From: JAHEGP01 sp963751595
GTDB lineage: Bacteria > Pseudomonadota > Gammaproteobacteria > Pseudomonadales > JAHEGP01
Reading direction: 5' to 3'
Length of the DNA stretch: 64,000 nt
Assembly: GCA_963751595.1 (NCBI GenBank)
Contig: CAVVVC010000006.1
Location: forward strand, 1 to 64,000
The position numbers were made by a program, and so were the translations under genes. The notes under the pieces were generated by a model, which saw nothing but the letters and a program-made list of their open reading frames with translations, did not search any database and had not been told where the DNA came from. Shown here one piece after another: positions 51,279-60,027 of the stretch. Position 1 is the stretch's first letter; the number at the start of each line of letters is the position of its first letter.

Positions 51279-51941
51279 TTGGATATTAATTCGCTTAACC
51301 TGGACGGATACTGGCTGTGGGCACACTTTGTCTACTGGCCGGCGCTGGCACTGGCCCTTTACCGGGCTCCCTGGCATATTTTGCGCCAGCGCGATTCCAG
51401 CAACGTGTTTTTCGGCGCCGCTGTCGTCCTGCTGATGGCATGGCAGCTACGCGTGGCAATTGCCCCCGGGCTGAGCCTGCACCTGCTGGGAACAACCCTC
51501 CTTACCCTGATGTTCAGCTGGCCGGCGGCACTGCTGGCCCACGCGCTGATTCTGTGCGGTGCCACCCTCACCACCGACGCCGACCTGCCGGCTTTCGCCG
51601 TGAATGGCCTGTTCACGGGAGTATTGCCGATCTCCATCAGTTATGCGCTCTGGCGGCTCAACGAGCGCTACCTGCCCGCGAATTTTTTTATCTATGTTTT
51701 TTTGCCGGCCTTCTTTGGATCCGCACTGGCCATCCTTAGCTGCGGCCTGGCCAGTTACGCCCTGCTGATGGCCGCAAATAGCCCGCTGTCGGAGGAAACC
51801 CTGCACCAGTACCTGCTGCTCTATGTGCCACTGAGCTATCCCGAGGCCTTTCTTACCGGCGGCATCATTTCGATTCTGGTGATCTACCGACCACAATGGG
51901 TGGCCACCTTCGATGACAACCGCTACCTCAAGGACAAGTAG
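51279..51941 (+). CDS. CbiM-like energy-coupling factor permease (S component)
   Basis: Predicted 220-aa membrane protein. The TTG at 51279 gives the sensible start LDINSLNLDGYWLW; the frame runs back to 51150 through sequence without family resemblance. Signatures LHLLGTTLLTLMFSWPAALLAHALIL, PANFFIYVFLPAFFGSALAI and YPEAFLTGGIISILVIYRPQWV-TFDD match the PF01891 group. CbiM/NikM proteins bind Co2+ or Ni2+ through an N-terminal Met-His-Ile motif; that start is not present here, so the substrate is open. No CbiQ/CbiO genes are adjacent. Confidence 0.8.
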   Translation: MDINSLNLDGYWLWAHFVYWPALALALYRAPWHILRQRDSSNVFFGAAVVLLMAWQLRVAIAPGLSLHLLGTTLLTLMFSWPAALLAHALILCGATLTTDADLPAFAVNGLFTGVLPISISYALWRLNERYLPANFFIYVFLPAFFGSALAILSCGLASYALLMAANSPLSEETLHQYLLLYVPLSYPEAFLTGGIISILVIYRPQWVATFDDNRYLKDK

Positions 51942-51982
51942 CCCCCCGGCGGCTTTGGGTTGGGACGCTGACGCCGAGTGCC

Positions 51983-53336
51983 TTAACCCGCCAGCAAGTT
52001 ATGCTGCCGTGCATAGTCCAGCGTCTGGTCCAGTGCCGGTGTCAGCTTGTCGATGATCTCGTCCACCTGAGTGTGGGTGAGAATCAGGGGAGGACAGAGG
52101 GCCAGGCTTGAGCCCGCCACCGGACGCACAATCAGGCCATTATCCTGACAGCATTGGGCGGCAAAAGCGCCCACCGCGCCCCCCGCAAATGCCCTGCCCG
52201 TGGCTTTGTCGGCAACCAGCTCCACCGCTCCTATCATGCCAACACCGCGCACTTCTCCCACCAGGGGATGGTCTTTCAATGCCTGCAGCCGTTGCTGCAG
52301 ATAGGCGCCAACATCCGCGGCGTGGGCAAACACCTTATCCCGCTGGTAGATCTCCAACACCTTTAGCGCAATGGCGCAGCCCACCGGGTGGCCGGAGTAG
52401 GTATAACCGTGCCCGAAAACCCCCACCTCGGCACTGGGTTCCACCATCGCCTGGTAGATATCCCCCCGCACCACCGAAGCGCTGATCGGAAAATAGGCCG
52501 ACGACATTTGCTTGGCAAAGGTCATCAGGTCGGGTTGGCGAATGTTCATGGTGGTGCAGCCAAAATCATTGCCGGTGCGTCCAAACCCTGTGATCACTTC
52601 GTCAGCCCAGAACAAAATATCGTATTGGGCCAGGATCGCCTGCACCTTCTGGTAGTAACCCGGAGGGGGCACGATGACCCCGCTGGCCCCGGTCACCGGT
52701 TCCGCGATGAACGCGGCGATGGTAGCCGGCCCCTGCTCGATAATCAGTCGCTCCAGGTTGGCGGTAATACGATCAACAAATTCAGCCTCGGTCTCGTCAC
52801 CGTGGCGTCCGCGGTAGTAATGGGGGTGGTCCGTGCGCAGGATACCCAGGGCGTCCAGAGGGAGGATCAAAATGAGCGAGGTTGACCGGCAAACTGGTCA
52901 GGGAGCCGGCGGCCACCGTCACCCCGTGGTAGGCCCGCTCCCGGGTAATGATCTTGCGTTTCTCAGGGCGGCCGATTGCATTGAAGTAGTAGCGTAACAG
53001 CTTGATATGGGTATCGTTGGCATCGGAGCCGGAATTGCCGAAGAACACCATGGCATTTTCGACCGGCACCATATCGGCCAGCCGGGCGGCGAGATCCATA
53101 CCCGGTTGGTGGGTCTTGCCACCGAACATATGACTGAAAGTCAGCTTTTGCATCTGTTCGGCAGCAGTGGCGATCAATTCCCGGTTGCCATAGCCCAGCG
53201 CGGTGCACCACAGCCCCGACATGCCCTCGAGATATTGCTTGCCATGACTATCGTAGACATAAACCCCCTCGCCGCGATCGATGGTCAGTTGCTCAACGGC
53301 CTTGAGGTTGGTTGTCGGGTAGATGACTGCACTCAT
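51983..53336 (-). pseudogene. Class III (PLP) aminotransferase, broken by a single-base frameshift
   Basis: The N-terminal part begins at ATG 53336 (MSAVIYPTTNLKAVEQL) and stays in frame to GAT at 52868-52866; the C-terminal part continues in the +1 frame to 51983. Removing one C at 52864-52865 joins them to LAHFDLPLDALGI and gives a normal 450-aa enzyme. Both parts are otherwise intact: FFGNSGSDANDTHIKLLRYY, RAYHGVTVAAGSLT, ILFWADEVITGFGRTG and the PLP lysine in LMTFAKQMSSAY. The family includes SpuC-like putrescine and GABA-pyruvate aminotransferases. It follows gabD by 34 bp, so the pair would handle amine to succinate. Either a recent mutation or a sequencing error. Confidence 0.88.
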
Positions 53337-53370
53337 TTTTTCGCCCCACTTGTCTCCATCGCCGCACCGC

Positions 53371-54834
53371 TCAGCGATCGATGCCACCCATGCACAGGTA
53401 CTTGATTTCGGTGTAATCCTCGAGCCCGTACTTGGAGCCTTCGCGGCCGTTGCCGGACTCCTTGACGCCGCCAAAGGGCGCCACCTCGGTTGAGATGATG
53501 CCCTCGTTGATGCCGACGATGCCGTATTCGATGCCTTCGCTGACCCGCCAGATGCGGCCGATATCCCGGGAATAGAAATAGGCGGCGAGGCCAAACTCGG
53601 TGTCGTTGGCCATGGCGATCGCCTGCTCCTCGGTGCTGAACTTGAACAGGGGCGCAACCGGGCCGAAGATTTCCTCCCTGAACACCCGCATCTGCTCCGA
53701 TACGTCAGTGAGGATCGTGGGTTCGACAAAATTGCCACCGAGGGGTGAGCGTCCGCCGCCGGCCAACACCCTTGCCCCCCTGGAAACCGCATCATCGATA
53801 AAGTCGATCACATCGTCGGCGGCGCCGGCGTTGATCAGGGGACCCATATTGACGCCATCCGCAGTGCCATCGCCCAGCTTGAATTGCGTTACTGCAGCCG
53901 CCAGCTTTGCCGCAAACTCCTCGTAGACACCTTCCTGCACCAGCAGGCGATTGGCGCAGACGCAGGTCTGGCCGGCGTTGCGATACTTCGAGGCAATGGC
54001 ACCGGCTACCGCGGCATCGAGATCGGCATCGTCGAACACGATAAAAGGCGCGTTACCCCCCAGTTCCATGGAGGTTCGCTTTACGGTTTGAGCACACTGG
54101 GTCATGAGTTGTTTACCCACCGCAGTGGAGCCGGTGAAGGTCAGCTTGCGAACCAGAGGGTTGCTGGTCAATTCATCGCCGATCTCACCGGTGATACCGG
54201 TCACGATGTTGATCACCCCCGGGGGAATTCCCACCCGCTGGGCCAGCACCCCGATCGCATAGGCCGATAGCGGTGTGGCATTGGCCGGTTTACAGACCAC
54301 GGTACAGCCCGCCGCCAGCGCCGGCCCCAGTTTGCGGCCGAGCATGGCGCTGGGAAAGTTCCACGGAGTAATGCAGGCTACCACGCCGATGCCCTGCTTG
54401 ATCACGACGATGCGCTTGTCGGGTCCCGGCGCCGGAATGGTATCACCGTAAAGGCGCTTGCCTTCCTCGGCAAACCATTCAATGAAGCTTGCGCTGTAGG
54501 CGATTTCGCCCCGGGCCTCGGCCAGTGGCTTGCCCTGTTCCGCCGTCAGTATCCGCGCCAGATCCTCTTGATTGGCAAGCATTGCATCAAACAACTGGCG
54601 CAGCAGAGAGGCGCGTTCTTTGGCAGTTTTTGCCCGCCATGCGGGCAGGGCCGCCGCTGCGGCTTCGACCGCCCGGCGCGTTTCGGCGCCACCGCACTTC
54701 GCCGTCTCGGCGAGCACCGCCCCGGTGGCGGGATTGGTCACCGCCAGGGTGGCGCCGTCATCGGCTCCAAGCCACTCGCCATTGATGAGGGCATTCCCCT
54801 GTAGCAGGCTGCTATCCGTTAATTCCAGGCCCAT
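53371..54834 (-). CDS. gabD: NAD(P)-dependent succinate-semialdehyde dehydrogenase
   Basis: Predicted 487-aa ALDH. The ATG at 54834 has GAGGAG 8 bases upstream; a further in-frame start at 54888 would add 18 residues. The catalytic motif is YRNAGQTCVCANR and the general base is in TSMELGGNAPF. PWNFPSAMLGRKLGPALAAGC, EQGKPLAEARGEIAYSASFIEWFAEEGKR and the C-terminal PFGGVKESGNGREGSKYGLEDYTEIKYLCMGG are diagnostic of GabD. It oxidises succinate semialdehyde to succinate. It forms an operon with the downstream aminotransferase and is divergent from an FNR-like regulator. Confidence 0.93.
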   Translation of the reverse strand: MGLELTDSSLLQGNALINGEWLGADDGATLAVTNPATGAVLAETAKCGGAETRRAVEAAAAALPAWRAKTAKERASLLRQLFDAMLANQEDLARILTAEQGKPLAEARGEIAYSASFIEWFAEEGKRLYGDTIPAPGPDKRIVVIKQGIGVVACITPWNFPSAMLGRKLGPALAAGCTVVCKPANATPLSAYAIGVLAQRVGIPPGVINIVTGITGEIGDELTSNPLVRKLTFTGSTAVGKQLMTQCAQTVKRTSMELGGNAPFIVFDDADLDAAVAGAIASKYRNAGQTCVCANRLLVQEGVYEEFAAKLAAAVTQFKLGDGTADGVNMGPLINAGAADDVIDFIDDAVSRGARVLAGGGRSPLGGNFVEPTILTDVSEQMRVFREEIFGPVAPLFKFSTEEQAIAMANDTEFGLAAYFYSRDIGRIWRVSEGIEYGIVGINEGIISTEVAPFGGVKESGNGREGSKYGLEDYTEIKYLCMGGIDR

Positions 54835-54978
54835 GGTACTTGTCTCCTCGATAGTGGTGTCCGCAGCTACCCGTGCACTGGCTGGCATGCGCCATCCGCC
54901 GACGCTGGACAGTACAGTGTGAGTTCGGCATCATCCTGATGCAAGTAGCATAAAAGAGAAGCAGCACTTTCAGCAATC

Positions 54979-55686
54979 ATGGCCAATATCAATTCACTGT
55001 GCCTCGATGACAAGCGTATTCGCCGGGCCGACTGCGCCCACTGTGCGATCCGCAAGAAAATGCTGTTTGCCGACCTGGACCTGGAGAGTGTCGGCAGCCT
55101 GTTGGAAACAGTAACCAACAGCACCCTGGCACCGGGTGCCTCGATTTACCACCAGGGCCAATCCGCAACGGCCGTCTATTCGCTTCGGGACGGCATTGTC
55201 AAACTGTCCAAGGTCTCACGCGACGGTGACCTCAGAATCGTTCGCCTGCTCGGCCCGGGAGCCGCCATTGGCCTTGAGTCCCTCGTCGAGCAGCAGTATG
55301 AACACACCGCAGAGGCTATCGCCCGGGTCGACCTGTGCCGGATTCCGGTGGCAAGCCTGCATCCCATTGCCCAGCAACAGCCGCAGCTTCACCAACGGTT
55401 GATGCAACAGTGGTCCATGCATGCCGATATCGCCGACAGACACCTGTTAGATCTTTCAACCGGCCCGGTACGGGACCGAGTGTTTCGCCTGCTGGCAATG
55501 CTCCAGGACCTCAGCACCAAACCGGACTCATTGCTATTGCCCAGCAACCAGGATTGCGCTGCCCTGCTCGGGGCCCGCATCGAATCGGTCAGTCGCTGCA
55601 TGGCCGAGCTCAAACGCGAGCAAACCCTCGTGCGCGATGGCAAAAAAGGCTGGCACTTCCGACCACCCGGAGCCGCGCTACCCTGA
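54979..55686 (+). CDS. Crp/Fnr family transcriptional regulator, FNR-like
   Basis: Predicted 235-aa regulator: N-terminal Cys-rich leader, cNMP-binding-like beta roll (about 30-120), dimer helix and a winged helix with recognition region SNQDCAALLGARIESVSRCMAEL. Cysteines occur at 8, 19, 22 and 120. C19-x-x-C22 and C120 align with C20, C23 and C122 of E. coli FNR; the FNR C29 equivalent is missing, and C8 could replace it. It may hold an Fe-S cluster that senses oxygen or NO. It is divergent from gabD-aminotransferase. Confidence 0.87.
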   Translation: MANINSLCLDDKRIRRADCAHCAIRKKMLFADLDLESVGSLLETVTNSTLAPGASIYHQGQSATAVYSLRDGIVKLSKVSRDGDLRIVRLLGPGAAIGLESLVEQQYEHTAEAIARVDLCRIPVASLHPIAQQQPQLHQRLMQQWSMHADIADRHLLDLSTGPVRDRVFRLLAMLQDLSTKPDSLLLPSNQDCAALLGARIESVSRCMAELKREQTLVRDGKKGWHFRPPGAALP

Positions 55687-55721
55687 ATCGGGGTTTTCAA
55701 TGTCTGGCGGATGGGTGGTCA

Positions 55722-57677
55722 TCAGGGCCGCAGAGCCAATGCTTGTTCATCCAGCAACTCCGGCAATGGTGGCTGTTCACGATACATCCGTCGCATCCGG
55801 TCAGACTTGCCTCCCGGGTGGGCAAGCGCGGCTACAAAGGCCGGGCGTATGCTCTGGTACCAGAGTTTTGCGTGCACCGAAACCGGGCCCGCTTCTGCTG
55901 GAAGCGCAATGCGGTAGTGCACCGTATCACTACCGCTGCCCTCCTCGCCGAGCAGCAGGTTGAAGTCCCCGTCTTCCGCCACACCGACACTCGCCGTCGC
56001 GGGATCGTATTCGGGGCTGGTACTGCTAAACCCTGCGGGGGGAATCCGGTTGTCCTTGAGGTATCCGGCGCCATAGAGCAAGCTGTAGACGATGTGCCGG
56101 TTGCTATCAGCCATCACAGCCTCGTAAATAGCCACCTGCCCGGGCCTGGTTATGATCTGCCGATGCGGCTCGAAACAATTCGCATTGTCGAACCCTGCGG
56201 GCTTGGCAAGCGCCAGGCAGTGCGGTGCCAGGTCGCGGCCATCAACGGTCAGGTAGCCCCGCTCATCCGGGGCACCGGAATCGAATAGTACTTCGCCAGC
56301 CGCATCGTGAACTGTCAACTGTAACCACATCCTCCGGCTGGGGAAGGCACTGGGCAGCTTGTGGCCGGTGTGGTTGACGATCTGCACATCCAGATCGAGC
56401 TGTTGGCGACCCATCACCGCCCGGGTAAACGACACCGTGGCAGCCCGCCCCAGCATATCGCGAGTGGCGTCGATAGCCTTTTGGAAGCCCTCGACGGTCG
56501 TGCTGTTGGCAATACCTAATTCCTCGCGCCAGGCTTGCATCAAACCCAGGACGTAGGTATTGCCGCCGGCAGGGTCATGGCGGGAAAACGGCGCCCGGGT
56601 CGGCCAGTTCGGATGGACCGACCCGGAGCGGGTGACAGCTATCGGCGTACTGTAATTCTCAGGTTGCGGCATGTGGCAATCCTGGCAGCTGCGACCATCG
56701 TTACCAACGCCGGTATAGCTGCTGTTGCGCCATTCACTGTAGGTCGCTTGCTCGCGAAACAGTTTGACAGGCTGCTGCGGGTGGCCCGTGTTCACGTCAA
56801 AACTGGGCGTCTCCAGTTCGTGGCAACTGCCGCAATGCTCCGAGCTGCTGATGTAGTCGGAGTATCTGACACGGTAGCGTGTATTGTTCAGCATCGGACG
56901 GGTCAACGGCTCGGGGTAAGGGCCAAAGATCGTCAAAGCGCCCGGTTCGCCGACATTGGCCACAGTGTAATTGCCCGACCCCGGCTCGGCTTCGCCCGCC
57001 ACCATTTGGTGGCAAAGGGTACAACTGACACCCTCTCGCGCATGGGCCTGCCGGCTTGCGGTCTCGATGCGATAGCACTCGCCGCCGATCGAACAATCAT
57101 TGCTGGTCAGATCCTGGTTCAGGGCGTGCGCTGTCGTGTGCGCCATGGGTGCATGGCAGCTCAGGCATTTATCTTCTATATCGCCGGCATAGTCTGCAAA
57201 CTCCTTGGCCTGGTCTTCAACCAAGGCTTGAAAATACGGATCATTCCAGGCGTGAGCCATCATCGAATGACCCCAGCCAGACGCCGGGCTGATATCGACG
57301 CCCTCTGCGGAGGGCGGCAGGCGCATTACGCTGCCGTCGGAAGAAGCCCGGTGACACTCGCTACAACCCGCGCCACTGCTGAACACACCGGTATCACCCC
57401 AATGCGGATCGAAAGCGGTCTCGACGATCATCTGCAGCGGCTCATCAGCGACGCTATCCCCGTTTGCGGGGCCCTCGTCTTCCAGTCCCGTGGTCGGCTC
57501 CGGCGTTGGCGCTGGCGCCGGTACCGGGACAACACCGTTGCCGACCTCTGTCGCTGGCACAGGGTTGCTGCCAACCGGCGGGGCGTTATCATCACCGCCG
57601 CCGGCACCACCTCCGCAGGCGACCAGAGTCAGAACCAGGAAAAAATAGGATGCTCGGGAAACGAACTGAATCTTCAT
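55722..57677 (-). CDS. Secreted pentaheme c-type cytochrome lipoprotein
   Basis: Predicted 651-aa protein. The ATG at 57677 starts a lipoprotein signal ending TLVACGGG, followed by a Gly/Pro/Glu-rich linker. Five CXXCH motifs are present: CSECH, CLSCH, CTLCH, CGSCH and CQDCH, all in the first half. An additional Cys pair DCSIGGEC lies between them. The C-terminal half (from about 380) has no heme sites and looks beta-rich. It would be exported, lipidated and carry five c hemes, and so could transfer electrons at the cell surface or outer membrane. No partner outer-membrane porin is adjacent. It converges on the FNR-like gene. Confidence 0.85.
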   Translation of the reverse strand: MKIQFVSRASYFFLVLTLVACGGGAGGGDDNAPPVGSNPVPATEVGNGVVPVPAPAPTPEPTTGLEDEGPANGDSVADEPLQMIVETAFDPHWGDTGVFSSGAGCSECHRASSDGSVMRLPPSAEGVDISPASGWGHSMMAHAWNDPYFQALVEDQAKEFADYAGDIEDKCLSCHAPMAHTTAHALNQDLTSNDCSIGGECYRIETASRQAHAREGVSCTLCHQMVAGEAEPGSGNYTVANVGEPGALTIFGPYPEPLTRPMLNNTRYRVRYSDYISSSEHCGSCHELETPSFDVNTGHPQQPVKLFREQATYSEWRNSSYTGVGNDGRSCQDCHMPQPENYSTPIAVTRSGSVHPNWPTRAPFSRHDPAGGNTYVLGLMQAWREELGIANSTTVEGFQKAIDATRDMLGRAATVSFTRAVMGRQQLDLDVQIVNHTGHKLPSAFPSRRMWLQLTVHDAAGEVLFDSGAPDERGYLTVDGRDLAPHCLALAKPAGFDNANCFEPHRQIITRPGQVAIYEAVMADSNRHIVYSLLYGAGYLKDNRIPPAGFSSTSPEYDPATASVGVAEDGDFNLLLGEEGSGSDTVHYRIALPAEAGPVSVHAKLWYQSIRPAFVAALAHPGGKSDRMRRMYREQPPLPELLDEQALALRP

Positions 57678-57911
57678 ATAGATTAGGACCGTCTTATATA
57701 AAACCGCTAGCCTACCTCTTTGGCGAACCGCACCCCTTGACAATTCTCAAGCCGAGGCCCTGAAAGCCTCAAACTGTGATGCACCTCGCATGGCCTTGCT
57801 CCCCCGCCCGCGGATATTTTCATCTGCCCGCTGTAAACCCGAACCCAACAGGGGTTATACTGCCCGGTCAAGCCAGAAATTAAGCCCGGCAAACAAGCCC
57901 TGACCGGAATC

Positions 57912-58238
57912 ATGAAAAAACCCCCCAGCAAAGCCGAGATTCGACGGCAACTCGAGCAACAGGTCGGTGCGTATGTCGACCAGGGGGGCGAGGTCAAGCA
58001 GATTCAGCGCGGAATCAGTGGGCGCAGCGACACGTCGGTGCCGCTTTCCAGCAATACCGCATTCACGGAGCCACGCAAAGAGCGTACCCCTGTGCACGAT
58101 GTGGTAGCGACTCTGGAAGCCCGCCGGCGTCCCGCCGCCAAAGCCAAAACCGGACAGCGGCAAGACCGCCAGCCGCAAAAGGTAGCGATTTACGATGAAT
58201 TCGGTGAAATCGTTCGCTGGGTATGGAGCGACCACTAA
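57912..58238 (+). CDS. Conserved small basic protein of unknown function
   Basis: Predicted 108-aa protein. The N-terminal KPPSKAEIRRQLEQQVGAYVDQGGEVKQIQRGISGR reads as a helix followed by a GG turn, similar in style to small RNA-polymerase- or ribosome-associated proteins of Pseudomonadales; this is a weak resemblance only. The middle is polar, and the end IYDEFGEIVRWVWSDH is aromatic. The stop codon directly adjoins a small inverted-repeat element. Confidence 0.7.
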   Translation: MKKPPSKAEIRRQLEQQVGAYVDQGGEVKQIQRGISGRSDTSVPLSSNTAFTEPRKERTPVHDVVATLEARRRPAAKAKTGQRQDRQPQKVAIYDEFGEIVRWVWSDH

Positions 58239-58364
58239 CAGGCTGCTGAAAAACGTATTCGAGGCAGCGAGCGCAAGGCGAGAACCGGCGAGGGGCAACA
58301 AATGACCGAGTTGAGCCGGTTTTTAACGCTGCGATCGCCACGCAGATAGTTTTTCAGCAGCCTG
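58239..58364. mobile_element. 126-bp inverted-repeat element (MITE-like) with GGCTGCTGAAAAAC ends
   Basis: The ends are CAGGCTGCTGAAAAAC (58239-58254) and its exact complement GTTTTTCAGCAGCCTG (58349-58364). No coding capacity. Termini of this type recur in small gammaproteobacterial elements (general knowledge). The left end begins immediately after a stop codon. Its right end touches the left end of the IS1111-type element. Confidence 0.75.
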
Positions 58365-58381
58365 CTGATATGTTGTGACCT

Positions 58382-58655
58382 GTCAATCGATAACATTATT
58401 CTTGCATGTTTTTCCTCTCAGCAAGCACTTGAGACAGATCAGGGATAGCGTTTAACGACGGTTGATCAGTCTGATATTCGCGGGTCGGTGCCGCCTGACA
58501 AATCTTCGTCGTGGAGCTACCTCTATCTAGGGTCGAGGGTCCTGCCGGTTGCCCGGCGGCCTCTTAGCAGGCCCGAGGATTCTCCTACCTGGCGACCCCT
58601 GACCTGACCCAAGTGCTCATTGTTTCTAACCTGTTTAAGCGCTCTTTCCCCTGGA
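58382..58655 (-). ncRNA. Candidate bridge RNA region of the IS1111-type element
   Basis: This 274-bp stretch has no open frame and lies between the transposase stop and the terminal repeat. Read on the transposase strand it contains GC-rich stems such as GGCCGCCGGGCAACCGGC and CGACCCTAGATAGAGGTAG. IS1111 members are known to carry the guide (bridge) RNA here. The exact ends and the target- and donor-binding loops cannot be fixed by eye. Confidence 0.4.
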
Positions 58656-59783
58656 CTATGCATTCACCGCAGCTGTGGGCTTTGGCATCAACTCGCAGGC
58701 TATCGCCCAAATAAATCCGCTCAGTTCCCGAGCAATAGCCGTGCAGGTCTTCTGCGGCAGCAACCCTCGCTGACTTAACGCCTGGTATCGACCACACAGG
58801 CGCTTCTGTGCCTTCCACGCGATCGCTTGTACTTCTTCAGAGCAGCGTTCAGCCCGTCGCTGTAGCGGTGCGGTTTTACGCGCTGGAAACCGATAGCACC
58901 ACGCGGCCTCCACCAGCACCCGCCGGACATGACCATTGCCCGTTTTGGTAATGCCCCCTCGACGAACCTTTGGCCCACTCGAGGATTCGCTGGGCACCAA
59001 ACCCAGATACTTCATCAACTGCCGTGGCGAATCAAAACGCGTGATATCACCCAGTTCCGCCATGATGGTCATCGCAGTGACCAGGCGACAACCTCGCAGT
59101 GCCATCAAGCCTTCCACCACCGGGGCCAGACTCCAATCCGCCAGCGCCTCATGCATGGCCTGCTCAAGATCAGCCACGCGCTGTTGCTGCTGCTTCACAC
59201 TATCGATGTATTCCTGGAACACCACTTGTTGCACAGCGTGGGAGAACTTGATGCGCTCCAGCCAACGCCAGTAAGCCTGGGTCCATTTGCTTTTGCCGCT
59301 GTCATAGCGCTGGTTGTGGCGCAATAAAAAGGCACTTAAGCGCTGCCGAGCCTGGCGCTCAAGATGCTTCATATCCTCCCGCGCACGCGTCAGATCGCGA
59401 ATGGCTTCCTGCTCCTGGTCAGGCACCCAGACCGGCGTTAACTCACCCGCTCGATGCAGGCGTGCCAGGTTCTCACTGTCACGCCGATCTGTTTTCACCC
59501 GATCGCCTGGCTTGGTCGGTATCAGCGAGGGCGCCACAACACTGCAATCATGTCCAGAATTACGGATCTGACGATAGATACCATACCCGCATGGGCCCGC
59601 TTCATAGCAATAGGAAACCACTTCCCCGTGGGGGCTGATGTCCTTCATCAGTTTCGCCAGCGCCATGGGCGTATTCACAATCTCACCGTAGTAACGTGGT
59701 CGCCCACCGGATCTATCCGCAATGGCAACTGCAACCGTTTCCTTGTGTGTATCCAAGCCCACATACTTGATAAACTCGTGCAT
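58656..59783 (-). CDS. IS110/IS1111 family transposase (DEDD recombinase)
   Basis: Predicted 375-aa recombinase of normal family length. The N-terminal RuvC-like DEDD residues are D11 (YVGLDTHKE), E61 (CYEAGPCGYG), D99 and D102 (VKTDRRDSENLARL). The C-terminal transposase_20 domain has LRGCRLVTAMTIMAELGDI and YLGLVPSESSSG, where the catalytic Ser lies. It is apparently intact. It would catalyse RNA-guided recombination using the bridge RNA encoded downstream. Confidence 0.93.
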   Translation of the reverse strand: MHEFIKYVGLDTHKETVAVAIADRSGGRPRYYGEIVNTPMALAKLMKDISPHGEVVSYCYEAGPCGYGIYRQIRNSGHDCSVVAPSLIPTKPGDRVKTDRRDSENLARLHRAGELTPVWVPDQEQEAIRDLTRAREDMKHLERQARQRLSAFLLRHNQRYDSGKSKWTQAYWRWLERIKFSHAVQQVVFQEYIDSVKQQQQRVADLEQAMHEALADWSLAPVVEGLMALRGCRLVTAMTIMAELGDITRFDSPRQLMKYLGLVPSESSSGPKVRRGGITKTGNGHVRRVLVEAAWCYRFPARKTAPLQRRAERCSEEVQAIAWKAQKRLCGRYQALSQRGLLPQKTCTAIARELSGFIWAIACELMPKPTAAVNA

Positions 59784-60027
59784 GATCTACCCTCCTCAAT
59801 TATGGCTCTGAGCCGAAGATGTTCCGTCCCAAGCTTAATCCACGGCATTGAGGACGGGTAGGTCACTACATAATGTCTAAGCAGTCGTCGGAGCGCTTGC
59901 CCGTTACATTTGACCCCGGACGCCTCCCTGTGGTATTCCACATTCATGGAACCAGCTATCAGCAGAATCCAGCGTCAGCGTTCTAATCCCGCGCTGTCCC
60001 CCCATTACGCGAAGTGAGGTAACTTCT

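Larger units (their letters stand above)
58365..59876 (-). mobile_element. IS110-family insertion sequence, IS1111 group
   Basis: The element holds one transposase gene plus long non-coding ends. Subterminal inverted repeats are visible: TATGTTGTGACCT (58369-58381), and the complement of AGGTCACTACATA (59860-59872) reads TATGTAGTGACCT, 12 of 13 bases identical. Such subterminal repeats mark the IS1111 group within IS110. Outer limits are approximate to a few bases; no target duplication is expected in this family. The longer non-coding part (about 270 bp) is downstream of the transposase, where IS1111 elements encode their bridge RNA. Confidence 0.82.
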
